Shown here: positions 35,277-45,043 of the stretch, one piece after another | How positions within the stretch are numbered: the first letter of the stretch is position 1 | Layout: each line of letters opens with the position of its first letter | Assembly (NCBI GenBank): GCA_963920635.1 | Contig: OY987301.1 | Span: forward strand, 41,763,820-41,827,819 | Origin: Pseudeuparius sepicola | Lineage: Eukaryota; Arthropoda; Insecta; Coleoptera; Anthribidae | Length of the DNA: 64,000 nucleotides | Reading direction: 5' to 3' | The notes under the pieces: generated by a model | Database searches by the model: none | What the model saw: only the letters and a program-made list of their open reading frames with translations | Told to the model about the DNA's origin: nothing | Made by a program: the position numbers and the translations under genes

Positions 35277-36235
35277 TACAGGGTTATTCAAAAACAAATG
35301 CCACCCGTAGCATAGCTCCAAAAATAAAGTGAAACGTATTTTTTCGTTTTGTTCAAAGCTCTATATATTAAGGGTCCCACGGGCCCTTAAAAGGGGCTTT
35401 AAAATTTCGTTTTTTTTTTGCTATATCTTTTAAACGGCTTGATCGATTTTAATAATGAAATTATTCTAGTATTTTTTCTATAAATTATGCCATTTCGGAG
35501 ATGACGCCCAAAATTCAGCCATCATGCACGTACCACGAACCCACTCATAGTAAACATTAGTGGTATAATGATCCAGTTACTTTTGGAAACAAACAATGAA
35601 ACAATCATATTTACCTTTTGACCATGTTTTCTTCATAATAAGCTTGAAGCATGTTAGAGTATTCTGTTGAAGTGAAATTCATTTGTGCTTACCTATTAGG
35701 TATTTATTAAATGTCAAATACTTAATAAGTCATCTTAATTACGACTGTTTCCAAAGGTAACTAGATCATTATACCACTAATGTTTAATATGCGTGGGTAC
35801 AAGGTACGTGCATGATGGCTGAATTTTGGGCGTTATCTCCGAAATGGCATAATTTATGGAAAAAATACTAGAATATTTTTTTTGTAGAGAATGGGATTTT
35901 TTACAAAGTGGTCCGAATTAATTTGAAAGTTAACTGTGGGCAAAAAAGTTCTGAGCATAATAAATGAAACTGTTTGGCACAAGTGGCGCCCTCTGGCGGT
36001 TGCGGATATTGCACTATAACATAATTATGTGACATAATTATCTATGAACGTGTGCAAAAGATCATTAAAATCGATCAAGCCATTTAAAAGATATAGCAAA
36101 AAACGAAATTTTAGGGCCCCTTTTAAGGGCCCTTAATATAGAGCTTTGACCAAAAAGAAAAAACACGGGTCACTTTATTTTTGGAGTAGAATACCGCTCT
36201 CCTACGGGTGGCATTTGTTTTTTAATAACCCTGTA
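35277..36235. mobile_element. Foldback MITE with arms of 310 bp or more (TACAGGGTTATTC)
   Basis: TACAGGGTTATTCAAAAACA at 35277 is mirrored near AATAACCCTGTA (36224-36235). Left arm 35277-35590 and right arm 35747-36235 match through CAAATGCCACCCGTA, AGGGCCCTTAA, GATCGATTTTAAT, CATTTCGGAGAT, CATCATGCACGTACC and ATTAGTGGTATAATGATC or complements. The right arm has an extra block of roughly 160 bp (about 35880-36050), so a secondary insertion or a left-arm deletion occurred. TA target. No coding region. Confidence 0.8.
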
Positions 36236-37142
36236 TAATTGATTTATTCTCCGAAAGCTCAGAAAACAAATTTGTTGAAGTAATTCTTTCGAGTTGAACG
36301 TTCAAAGTTTCGTTCATTTACTGTTAAGAATTTGTGGGGTTAGAGTTAACCCCCAAACAAAACAAAAAATTACACTAATTCGATAAGACCACCCTATACG
36401 TGTCTATCGCTTGTGTAATACAAACTCCAGGAAGTTTATAAAAAATACACGTTCCATTACGGCAAATTGGCGCCTATTAGGGGCTAATTAATCAATATTA
36501 CTTGCAGACGGAGTCGTCTCGCCGCGGCCGCTCGTTACTTATTCAAAACGATCGTCCACCAATTACGTTCTATAAAAGTAAATTATGAGCAGTGGTCGCA
36601 CCGCCTCGCAGAGGCCAGCGACTAATGGGATAATTATTGCCGGGCCAGCTGGCCGACTATAGTTTTATCCGGGACGCGGGAAAATGTCTCGTAGCCGGCG
36701 ATTATCGTAGTATTGGAGCTTTCTGTTTGGTAGATTTTGCGGCACCTCTATACAATAAATCTAACCAAACCCCAGTATACAGGATCGCATTCTGTTTGTC
36801 TTTGGTCCCACACTTGTACCTTTGGTACAAATTATTGTGCTACTCAAGCGAGCGAGCGCAAAAGTATATTCTGCTGCACACATTTTAATGCCGAATTTCG
36901 TACATTTCAGCACAAGTGCTGCAAACTTACTTTTCCGCAGTAGTGTTTTTTGTTTAGGTGGACTAAAACTTGCACTTCACTGCCTCATTTTACAATACAA
37001 TAAACTAGGAATATCCCAGAAGCAATCACACGGTTGTGCTAGGGAGCACCTACTGTGCCAATACATATACCGTTTAATATTGCTAATAGATAAATAACTA
37101 TAGATAACGACTACTCTGTTAATACTTATCTTAAATTTGATA
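36236..37142. other. Intergenic stretch with GC-rich island and a SINE scrap
   Basis: 36500-36720 is GC-rich and repeat-poor (TCGCCGCGGCCGCTCG, GGGCCAGCTGGCCGAC). 37003-37062 resembles 41578-41640 (ACTAGGA-TA-CCCAGAAGCAA-CACA), a piece of the SINE in the same orientation. No gene is supported. Confidence 0.4.
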
Positions 37143-37858
37143 TACAGGGTGAGTCACATCTAAAGGCAGAGCCGAAGAAAACACAAGGTAGAACTCGCTA
37201 AAATAAGTACATATGCTTAATAAACATTAGCTCAAAAAAGCTTGGTTCTCCATATACAGCGTGTTGAAATTTTTCCAAAAATAACATATTTTTTTAATTT
37301 CTTTCGAGCCCATTTAGGAATTCCAACCAAATTTGGTACACATTATGCACTGGACGGTTGCCATTTTGTGCAATAATTTGACCCCGTTCCGATGACCAGT
37401 GGCGTAGGTACAAATAGTTACTGTAAATAATTGTAGAAAAAAAGTAGTACGGTCCTGTGCAAAACCAAAAATTTTGCCTTTTTTGGATAGCCCATTCAAT
37501 TTGGGACAAAAAGCGCCTCTTGGTATTTTTTTATTTCTGGTACAGTTTCTTCGTAATTTCGGATTTTTTAAACTAGTGCCAAGGTGATTATGCTGGCATT
37601 TAAAATAAAATTATTTGTATTTACGCCGCTGCTCATCTGAACAGGGCCAAATTATTGCACAAAATGACAACCCATAATATGTATAAAATAATTCCTAAAC
37701 GCGCTAGAAAAAATTAAAAAAATATTTGGAAAAGTTTCAACACGCTGTATGTGGAGAACCAAGCGTTTTTGAGCTAATGTTTATGAAGCATATGTGCTTA
37801 TTTTAGCGAATTCTACCTTGTGTTTTCGGCTCTGCCTTTAGATTTGACTCACCCTGTA
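37143..37858. mobile_element. Foldback MITE with 250-bp arms (TACAGGGTGAGTC)
   Basis: TACAGGGTGAGTCACATCTAA at the left and GATTTGACTCACCCTGTA at the right. Arms about 37143-37410 and 37619-37858 share AAGGCAGAGCCGAA, ACACAAGGTAGAA, CATATGCTT, GGTTCTCCA and CATTTTGTGCAATAATTTG or complements. The spacer is about 200 bp. TA flanks, non-coding. Confidence 0.85.
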
Positions 37859-39164
37859 TATTTGTTCGTGTTCAAAATATTCAAAGCACACAGCGCATGC
37901 ATTTGAGCGATTCTTTTCAAATATTGTTAAATACTGAATCAAAACACATTAAGTTCTTCTCATACTTGAAACTGTGTCACCGTAAAAAATACAATTTGGT
38001 GTTTACAACAACTTTTATCCTAAACATTTTTTCTAGGGCGAAAAATAACGAAGTTGAAGTAGGGATACATGCATTTTGATGAAGCTTTTAATTAAATAGG
38101 TACTTATTAAAGTCAAATCCGAATCTAAAGGCAATATTGAGTCCAGGGAGATATCACTGGATCAAGCAGATACTATCTATTTCCACATAAATTAACTTCG
38201 ACAAACAATGAAAAAATACCGTATTTCCCTTTTTCCCCTAAAAGTATAATGGTCACGCTATACAGTGCTATTCATAAAGTTTGCACTGAATTGAAATTTA
38301 TTTGTATTGTTATTATTATATAGTAAGGGAGCAATTATTAAATACCTAAATGTTATTTGCCGGAAAAAAATACAGAGTACTTATTTCAACAGAAATAATT
38401 AAGAAAACTCCTTCCGACAATTCCAAGGTAAACTTGATATTCCCCCATGAGTTGTCACCACCCTTTTTAGGCGCAATAGTGTACCCAAAACATGCACAAA
38501 TATAGCCTTAAATCAGATTTCCATATAATAATAAAAAAAATCCCATTTGGTGCTTTATGGTAGATATTAGTAGGAATTATGCCTACGCCGTGAACTGTAT
38601 CTTCAAATAACCTAATTTCGCCTTTATTAAAAAAAAGTTTTAAACCCTGATAATATTCCTTTTTGCACTCAATATTTTTGTAAGAGCAATGCCCATTTTA
38701 TCAGTATGTATAGGTACTATAATACTCTTGATATATGTCTCTCTGTGTGTGCCTGTTTCCCATTTCCAATGCCCGTCATTCATCATTTTTTAATGCATTA
38801 TGTTCCCAATCCGAATGGCGCATACGCCGAATCAGTTATGTAAAGAGAATATTTGCTCATCTTTCAATTTTGATTGAGGTAACGCTTTTAGTGTGTTAGC
38901 CCCGACGCAGTATGTAATTTGAGGAGCTTTTTGGGGAAATTTTATACCGACATTTCAACAAACGAATTCTAAAAAGTTATTTCGGAGTATTTATAAAAAT
39001 ATAATGTGGGTGAGAACATAACTAAAGTCGATAAAATATATATACAGAGGGGAGACCTCGCAACTGGAGATAGGGGGGATCAGAACATGACTACATAGGC
39101 CCAGGCCAATATATTTTTATTTAGGTATTTTTTTATTTTTTTTATTTATTTACTACTGACCTAT
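37859..39164. other. Intergenic stretch without recognisable gene
   Basis: AT-rich. Short frames only (37897-38079). Nothing recognised. Confidence 0.45.
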
Positions 39165-39815
39165 TACAAAATATGCCTTATAGAAATGTTGTTTAAAGTT
39201 GTTTTTTATTAATAATTGAATTATGTCTATATCTACCAAAGTATATCAAGGTGCTAAACTGAGTTTTGGCACTGCTGTGTTTCTTGGGATAGAGAATTAG
39301 CTGAAGATGTCAATTTCTACGTATCTCACTTGCGGTGTTTCTGGATCGTGCTTTTCCTCGTTACTTTTTGGGGTTATGTTCTTGGTCTTGCTGGGTTATA
39401 AATTTAGTATAACTTTTCTTTTCGAAAAGGTACTCTTGTTTCATTACGATAAAAGCAACCATTTGCGTTGAAATTGGAAAAATATTCCCAAAACACCTTA
39501 CAATTCCAAAATTCAGGAAATAAGATTAACGCCTACCCCTTTCAAAGTTCGCAAATAAATTGTATTATATTCACAATGAAGAAAAAAATTCTAAATGAAC
39601 AAAATTCCACTGGTTTTCTTGAAATAGGGTGTCCAAATTTTGTCGAATTAAATGCGTTCCGCATTTTGAAAGCGAACAATTTTTCATACATTGTTCATGC
39701 GGAATTTTTTGCTCGATTTAAATGGTAACAATTATGCATATTGGCCTCAATCGTAATATTTTAGTCCCACTATCTGCGGTTTCGGGATTTCCCATTTGCA
39801 ATTAATCACCCTGTA
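39165..39815 (+). repeat. Dispersed repeat copy ending ATCACCCTGTA
   Basis: Starts around ATGCCTTATAGAAATGTTG (39175), continues through the block shared with 16685-16990, and ends TTAATCACCCTGTA at 39802-39815, giving the most complete copy of this family in the window. The left terminus is not obvious. Confidence 0.55.
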
Positions 39816-41535
39816 TATGACTCTATAGTACAATTATGTGTGCTTCGATAGAAATCTGTGTCTGAACAGAAACAACAGATTGCAACGTTGCCAAAAAGGA
39901 ACGAGAAAAAGTCACCTTTAAGCTTACCTATAACATAGGTGACAATTATTACAAATTTTAATCATATGAAAGCAAACAATTCTATATTAGACATTTCAAA
40001 TTTTAAAATCTGTACGACATAGATTTTTTCAAAGAAACCTTCATGTGTAAAAAGATTATTTAGGTTTTACATGGCGGTGCAGTTTATTGTCAATTTGAAT
40101 ACGTTGAAATTACGTTGCATATAATATTTTGCGTTTCGGTAGTCGAGCCTTATTTTTTCCAGGCAAAAGTTATTTTCAAAAAAAAAAAAATAAAACAGAA
40201 CTATGCCAATCTACCCGAAAATTGGCATACTTGTGTTTTCTTACAGGCATAAATCCAAATATGGTAGGTACTATATTGTCCCACGCAGCTTTGTGACAAA
40301 AATTTATCGAAGTAACTTTAATTCTAAGCAAGAAATTGTCGTTTTATGTCCCGCTGGATATTAATTTGAAAGATTATAATCCTATACAACAAAATGAGAA
40401 AATAGGTAATGAAATCTTTCTATCTCAGACTTCCCAGTTTCTCTTAAATTCCTAGAGAAACCATCCGAGAAGAATCTGTTAACAATTTACTTCTCATAAA
40501 GAATACACTATGGCAGTATTCCTCGTGTTTTACACCTTCATTTGAGAAATGGCCTAAATGCAGCTTTAAAAATGTATGAACCTAGAGGGATTCATTTCCT
40601 CTCCCACGTTTAAATCATCACCCAGCATTTCCATTATCCTGGTGCTTCTATTTATTTTCCTAGAAGTAGGGGAATTCATCATAAAAACAACAAAGTAAGT
40701 GCCGTCTGAGGATCCGGGAAAAGGCCGAAAGATAAGGGAGGAGAGAAGCGGGTTTTACGAACGAATTCCGCGATGAAAAATACGGGGGAGGATAACGTCA
40801 CTCTGCGACAGAAAACTGTGCAAAATTCTGCGTTCTGTACTCGGATGTTCATCAGCGTGGAAAGTCCAGTGGGTAGGGATGTCGAAAGTGCATTTTCGTC
40901 CTAACAGATGTATTAATAATGGAGTCTGTCCAGGATAGTGTATAACAATTAAATGTGAATGCGTACTAATAAAAAAGAAAAAAAGACGTTTTCAAAATAT
41001 TTTTCGACACATTTTGTTAAATAACTCATCAGGACTCATATGGTAGAAGTATCGGGAAGTTAGCTACAAAATACCACCAATTATTGTTATAAATGCAATA
41101 ACTAATTTGCAAAATTAAATACACTGCAGTTTTTCAACGGAAATTTAGTTATTTTTATGCTGTTGTGGAAATTTAAATACCTGATGGAAATAAACCATTA
41201 GAAAGTGTCGCATCTTAAAAAGTTAAATTAGCCGTATGTATTATGGATTAATTAATAGTTTAAGAGAAATTTGCTCCCCAACACCATTTTATACCTAAAT
41301 TAATATATTGTTATTTTGCTAACAAGCGCAGAAAGTGATACTTTTCCGCCCTCGACTACAGTTGCGTGTGCGGATAAGTAGTCTATTTCGGAGAAGACAC
41401 CTCTTGCGAGACTTGGGAACAATTTTTTTCTACCAGCATGCTGAAATTAAATAAAAATTAAAGTAAAATAAATATAACATAGAATATTTATCTTGACAAA
41501 AAGAGCCAAAATATTACTTAATAAAATAAGTACAG
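39816..41535. other. Intergenic stretch; GC-richer patch at 40690-40900
   Basis: The patch has no repeat relatives and no coding signal. The rest is AT-rich. A degenerate hammerhead-like word on the minus strand near 41035-41000 was considered and rejected. Confidence 0.4.
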
Positions 41536-41830
41536 ATTATGATTAATAATAATAATTCTTACCCTCACAATACTCCAAACTAGGAGTACCCCAGAAGCAA
41601 CCACATGCTTGTGCGGGTGAGGGCATTCGCTCAAGTACTACAGAAAACCCTAGAAAACCGAAGTAATCCCAGTGAGTGTAGGACAATTAGTAAATCACAC
41701 TTTAACGGATATGCGCATGCGCCTGCCTCGATATCGGTTCGAACCAAGGTCGATCAAAGGCAGAAAAACATGCTCTAAAAAGTCGGCGCCGGTACAAGCG
41801 ACATTGTTTTTGCTTACAATATTTTAATTG
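41536..41830 (-). repeat. Most complete tRNA-derived SINE of the window
   Basis: Minus-strand order: tRNA-like head with CGCTTGTACCGGCGCC, GACTTTTTAGAGCATG and B box TTGGTTCGAACC (41815-41700), then a body with GGATATGCG-like words, TTGTCCTACACTCACT, TAGGGTTTTCTGTAGTACTT, GCACAAGCATGTGGTTGCTT and an end GAGTATTGTGAGGGTAAG with an (ATT)n tail at 41536-41560. Fragments of the family lie at 4250, 28063, 37003 and possibly 28707. The 5' A box is degenerate. About 280 bp, pol III type. Confidence 0.75.
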
Positions 41831-42536
41831 AAATACCTGTAGTATTGGAGCCAATTATTGGCTTCGTTTTGACTTTATGCCTAATAAATCCTATGAAATG
41901 AAAAAAGGAGAACAATATAGGTCCTATGGAACAACAAAGGGTTGGGGATATAGTAACTTTTGAAAATATTATGGCGTTTAATTAATGAAATTAGCACCTG
42001 GATTACTAAAGATGGTAAAACGTCACAGGTTACCATATGTCATTTCACCAGCAGTAGTAGGTACAGATATGCCGCTTTACATTATGTCAAATTCAGTTTA
42101 ATCCTGTGGTTAGTAGTTTTATATCAACAAACTGGAAATGTAGAGGTTATTAAACATGGATTAATAAGAACAAACGACCAAAGGTAGATGGCATTGTTTC
42201 CTACCTACTTATTTAAAAAAATTAGTTGCCTACTCCAAAGTCGAAGCCACCTCCGATGCCACAATCGAGGCTAAAAATCCGAAAGTCATATCAGGCATCT
42301 TTTTTCAAAAAAAAAAAAAAAATACTAGAAAAAGTTGTTCAGAATCGATTCAGAACCCTAAATCCAAAATTTTGTCAAAATAGAAAAATATTAATTCAAA
42401 AAAATAAATTCCAAAAATAGCAATTTAATAATTTTCTGCGTTTATAAAAGTGTAAATTTTAAACTTTTACTTTAATTTTATTAGAAAAGGTGATAATGGG
42501 CAAACACACAAAGTTAACAAAAATAAAAAACTAGTA

Positions 42537-42581
42537 ACCGCATACACGTGTTTCATGCTATTTGGCAATCATCAGTACGGT
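42537..42581 (-). ncRNA. Hammerhead-ribozyme-like motif, unit 1 (core intact)
   Basis: Minus strand: stem I strand ACCGTA, core CTGATGA (42575-42569), stem II TGC/GCA around loop CAAATA, core GAAA (42554-42551), stem III CAC/GTG, then UA with predicted cleavage after 42543, and stem I strand TGCGGT. Stem I forms six pairs including one G-U. The CCAAATAG stem II loop is the same as I recall for the Schistosoma satellite hammerhead. Weak point: the pair closing stem II next to the core is U-U instead of G-C. Confidence 0.6.
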
Positions 42582-42861
42582 GTAACATTAACCAAATCAA
42601 AAGATAGGCATGATTTGGGAAGCAACAAATGAAGTCCAGGCAGGAGCCAACAGCACATTTGCAGCTTCAGTCAGCACATCCCCTATTTTGGGGCTTGTAC
42701 TAACATCGCCACGGAGGCTGCTAAAGCGACCTGCGTGGAAATCTTCATAACCCAAGATACAATGACAATAAGGATGTAAGATTAGCGAGCGTAAATGTAA
42801 CAATTACAAGAAAGGTGATAATGGGCAAACACTCAAAGTTAACAAAAAGAAAAAACTAGTA

Positions 42862-42906
42862 ACCGCATACACGTGTTTTATGCTATTTGGCAATCATCAG
42901 TACGGT
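42862..42906 (-). ncRNA. Hammerhead-like motif, unit 2 (G12 to A, likely inactive)
   Basis: Same layout as unit 1 but the GAAA core reads AAAA on the minus strand (TTTT for TTTC on the plus strand). G12 is essential in known hammerheads, so cleavage is not expected. Confidence 0.55.
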
Positions 42907-43187
42907 GTAACATTAACCAAATCAAAAGATAGGCATGATTTGGGAAGCAACAAATGAAGTCCAGGCAGGAGCCAACAGCACATTTGCAGCTTCAGTCAGC
43001 ACATCCCCTATTTTGGGGCTTGTACTAGCATCGCCACGGAGGCTGCTAAAGCGACCTGCGTGGAAATCTTCATAACCCAAGATACAATGACAATAAGGAT
43101 GTAAGATTAGCGAGCGTAAATGTAACAATTACAAGAAAAGGTGATAATGGGCAAACACTCAAAGTTAACAAAAAGAAAAAACTAGTA

Positions 43188-43232
43188 ACCGCATACACGT
43201 GTTTTATGCTATTTGGCAATCATCAGTACGGT
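43188..43232 (-). ncRNA. Hammerhead-like motif, unit 3 (G12 to A, likely inactive)
   Basis: Carries the same G12 to A change as unit 2, so units 2 and 3 probably descend from one duplication. Confidence 0.55.
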
Positions 43233-43465
43233 GTAACATTAACCAAATCAAAAGATAGGCATGATTTGGGAAGCAACAAATGAAGTCCAGGCAGGAGCCA
43301 ACAGATTTCCACGCAGGTCGCTTTAGCAGCCTCCGTGGCGATGTTAGTACAAGCCCCAAAATAGGGGATGTGCTGACTGAAGCTGCAAATGTGCTGTTGG
43401 CTCCTGCCTGGACTTCATTTGTTGCTTCCCAAATCATGCCTATCTTTTGATTTGGTTAATGTTAC

Positions 43466-43510
43466 ACCGTACTGGTGATTGCCAAATAGCATGAAACACG
43501 TGTATGCGGT
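43466..43510 (+). ncRNA. Hammerhead-like motif, inverted unit (A6 to G, likely inactive)
   Basis: Plus-strand copy in the inverted unit. GAAAC is intact but CTGATGA reads CTGGTGA, changing a conserved core base. Stem I strands ACCGT and ATGCGGT are retained. Confidence 0.55.
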
Positions 43511-43898
43511 TACTAGTTTTTTCTTTTTGTTAACTTTTGAGTGTTTACCCATTATCACCTTTTCTTGTAATTATTACATTTACACTCGCTAATTTTAATT
43601 TTATTTATTTAATATTTTTTGATTTTGACACAATTGTGTATTTAGGGTTCTGAATCGATTCTGAACAACTTTTTCTAGTAATTTTTTTTTTTTGAAAAAA
43701 AAAAGCCTAATATGACTTTCGGATTTTTATCCTCGATTGTGGCATCGCAGGTGGCTTTGCTTTTGGAGTAGGCAACTAATTTTTTTGGAAATAAGTAGGC
43801 AACAATGCCATCTACCTTTGGTAAAAATTTCGTTCTGGTCGGTTAAAAATTAAAGAAGTTATAAGGTTGTTTCACTATTAAGTGAGACACTCTGTATA

Positions 43899-44548
43899 TG
43901 GTTCAAAGAGTTAATGCTATATAGTGACAGCTAAATAATTGCCTGATATAATTTCACTTGTCGAATAATTCGCACTAACGAAGACCATAATCTGTGCAAG
44001 TGTAAATGTCTTTTAAATGGTATAGTAAAACACTCATAGGTGTTACTAGTCTACAAGATATTTTGGCTGTGTCATTTTACCCAACTATGTTATTTTGTAA
44101 ATATACCTCTCCTCCATAAAAATCAATATTTTTGAGCACTGTTATACCTACCTGATTTCAGAGATAAGGCATAAGAATTTATTCGAAAACGCCATTTTTT
44201 TCAAGGAATGCTCCAGAAGTGGGTGAATAAAGCGGAGGAACTTCGTCGCTGTTATAAAACACGTGGCGTAAAAATCCGGTAATAAGACGTTCCGTATGCG
44301 TGCATAAGCCCTTATTAAGTTAATAGTGTAGCCGGAGCAACATGCATTATTCATGCACCGATAAATTGTATATTATGCATCTAATGAATACCACAGACGC
44401 GTACGTATGCGCACCCTGGGTGGTGGAAATATCTGCTCGTGCTCCGAGGATGTGGGTTAAGGCGATCACGACATCGCACACTGAGAAAAACGTCAACTAG
44501 CGTGCAAGGAAATCCAGACGGCAATTTAGATACCTACCCATATTTTCA
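43899..44548. other. Intergenic stretch without recognisable gene
   Basis: AT-rich to 44200, GC-richer after that. Short minus-strand frame 44354-44148 without motif. Confidence 0.4.
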
Positions 44549-45043
44549 TACAGGGACCGGCAGAAATTTGGACACAAAAATTTAATATTTTTAAAGTCTG
44601 ATTTCGATTAATTTAAATTTCTAGCTTCTAATCGAACAAAATTAAAGTTTAGTAGCAAATTCATGTGTTATCCGATGATAAGTTGCGCTTGCGGCATTTT
44701 ATTTTTTTTTATAATACACAGGGTGGTCGAAAAAAATACAAAAAAGTTAAATTTCTTTTTTTTTACTGGTGGCTGTGAATTTAAATCTAACATCCACCTC
44801 TGATTCCAAACAACTTTTGTAAGTAACTACCGTATTTTAAAAAATAAGGGTACTTTACTCTTGAGTTATTTTGACATTATTGAATCTACCTCGTATCCAA
44901 GAAGATATATTTAAATTTTGATGTGTGCGTTTTGAGTCTGAAATGATGCACCAACTTTTATCAAGAATAAAATTTTCTGAGAAATTAATATCTAATAGAA
45001 AGTTAGTTGTCCATTTGTGTCCAACTTTCTGCCGGTCACTGTA
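44549..45043. mobile_element. Tc1/mariner-type MITE (TACAGGGACCGGCAGAAA)
   Basis: TACAGGGACCGGCAGAAATT at 44549 is mirrored by AACTTTCTGCCGGTCACTGTA at the right end; both continue with a TTGGACAC/GTGTCCAA word. Inverted repeats are about 30 bp, flanked by TA. A CACAGGGTGGTCG end at 44717 marks a second, partly overlapping transposon inserted inside. No transposase frame remains. Confidence 0.75.

Larger units (their letters stand above)
42486..43304. repeat. Tandem array of about 325-326-bp units (2.5 direct copies) followed by an inverted unit
   Basis: AAAGGTGATAATGGGCAAAC starts units at 42486, 42811 and 43137, giving periods of 325 and 326. Units 1 and 2 are nearly identical. The third breaks at 43304 after GGAGCCAACAG and is followed by an inverted copy reaching about 43590. 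Each unit carries one hammerhead-like motif on the strand that runs opposite to the listing. Short open frames within units repeat with the array and have no independent support. Confidence 0.9.
42177..43898. mobile_element. Foldback element enclosing a 325-bp hammerhead-like tandem array
   Basis: Outer arms 42177-42440 and 43600-43826 are complementary (ACCAAAGGTAGATGGCATTG, GTTGCCTACTCCAAA, GATGCCACAATCGAGG, AGAATCGATTCAGAACCCTAA). On the right the element continues to CACTTAATAGTGAAAC-type sequence (as complement) ending in ACACTCTGTA at 43898; the matching left extension has decayed. Between the arms lie two and a half direct 325-bp units and one inverted unit. Confidence 0.7.

Noticed and set aside
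41000..41040. Minus-strand CTGATGAG ... GTCGAAA resembling a third hammerhead core
   Set aside because: No complementary stem I flanks and no convincing stem II; the sequence after GAAA cannot form the required stem III and cleavage site.
42486..43304. CRISPR array
   Set aside because: Units are 325 bp without repeat-spacer structure, and the genome is eukaryotic.
42597..43437. Repeated 68-77-codon frames inside the 325-bp units
   Set aside because: They repeat only because the DNA repeats; two of the copies are nearly identical at the DNA level and the frames have no family features.
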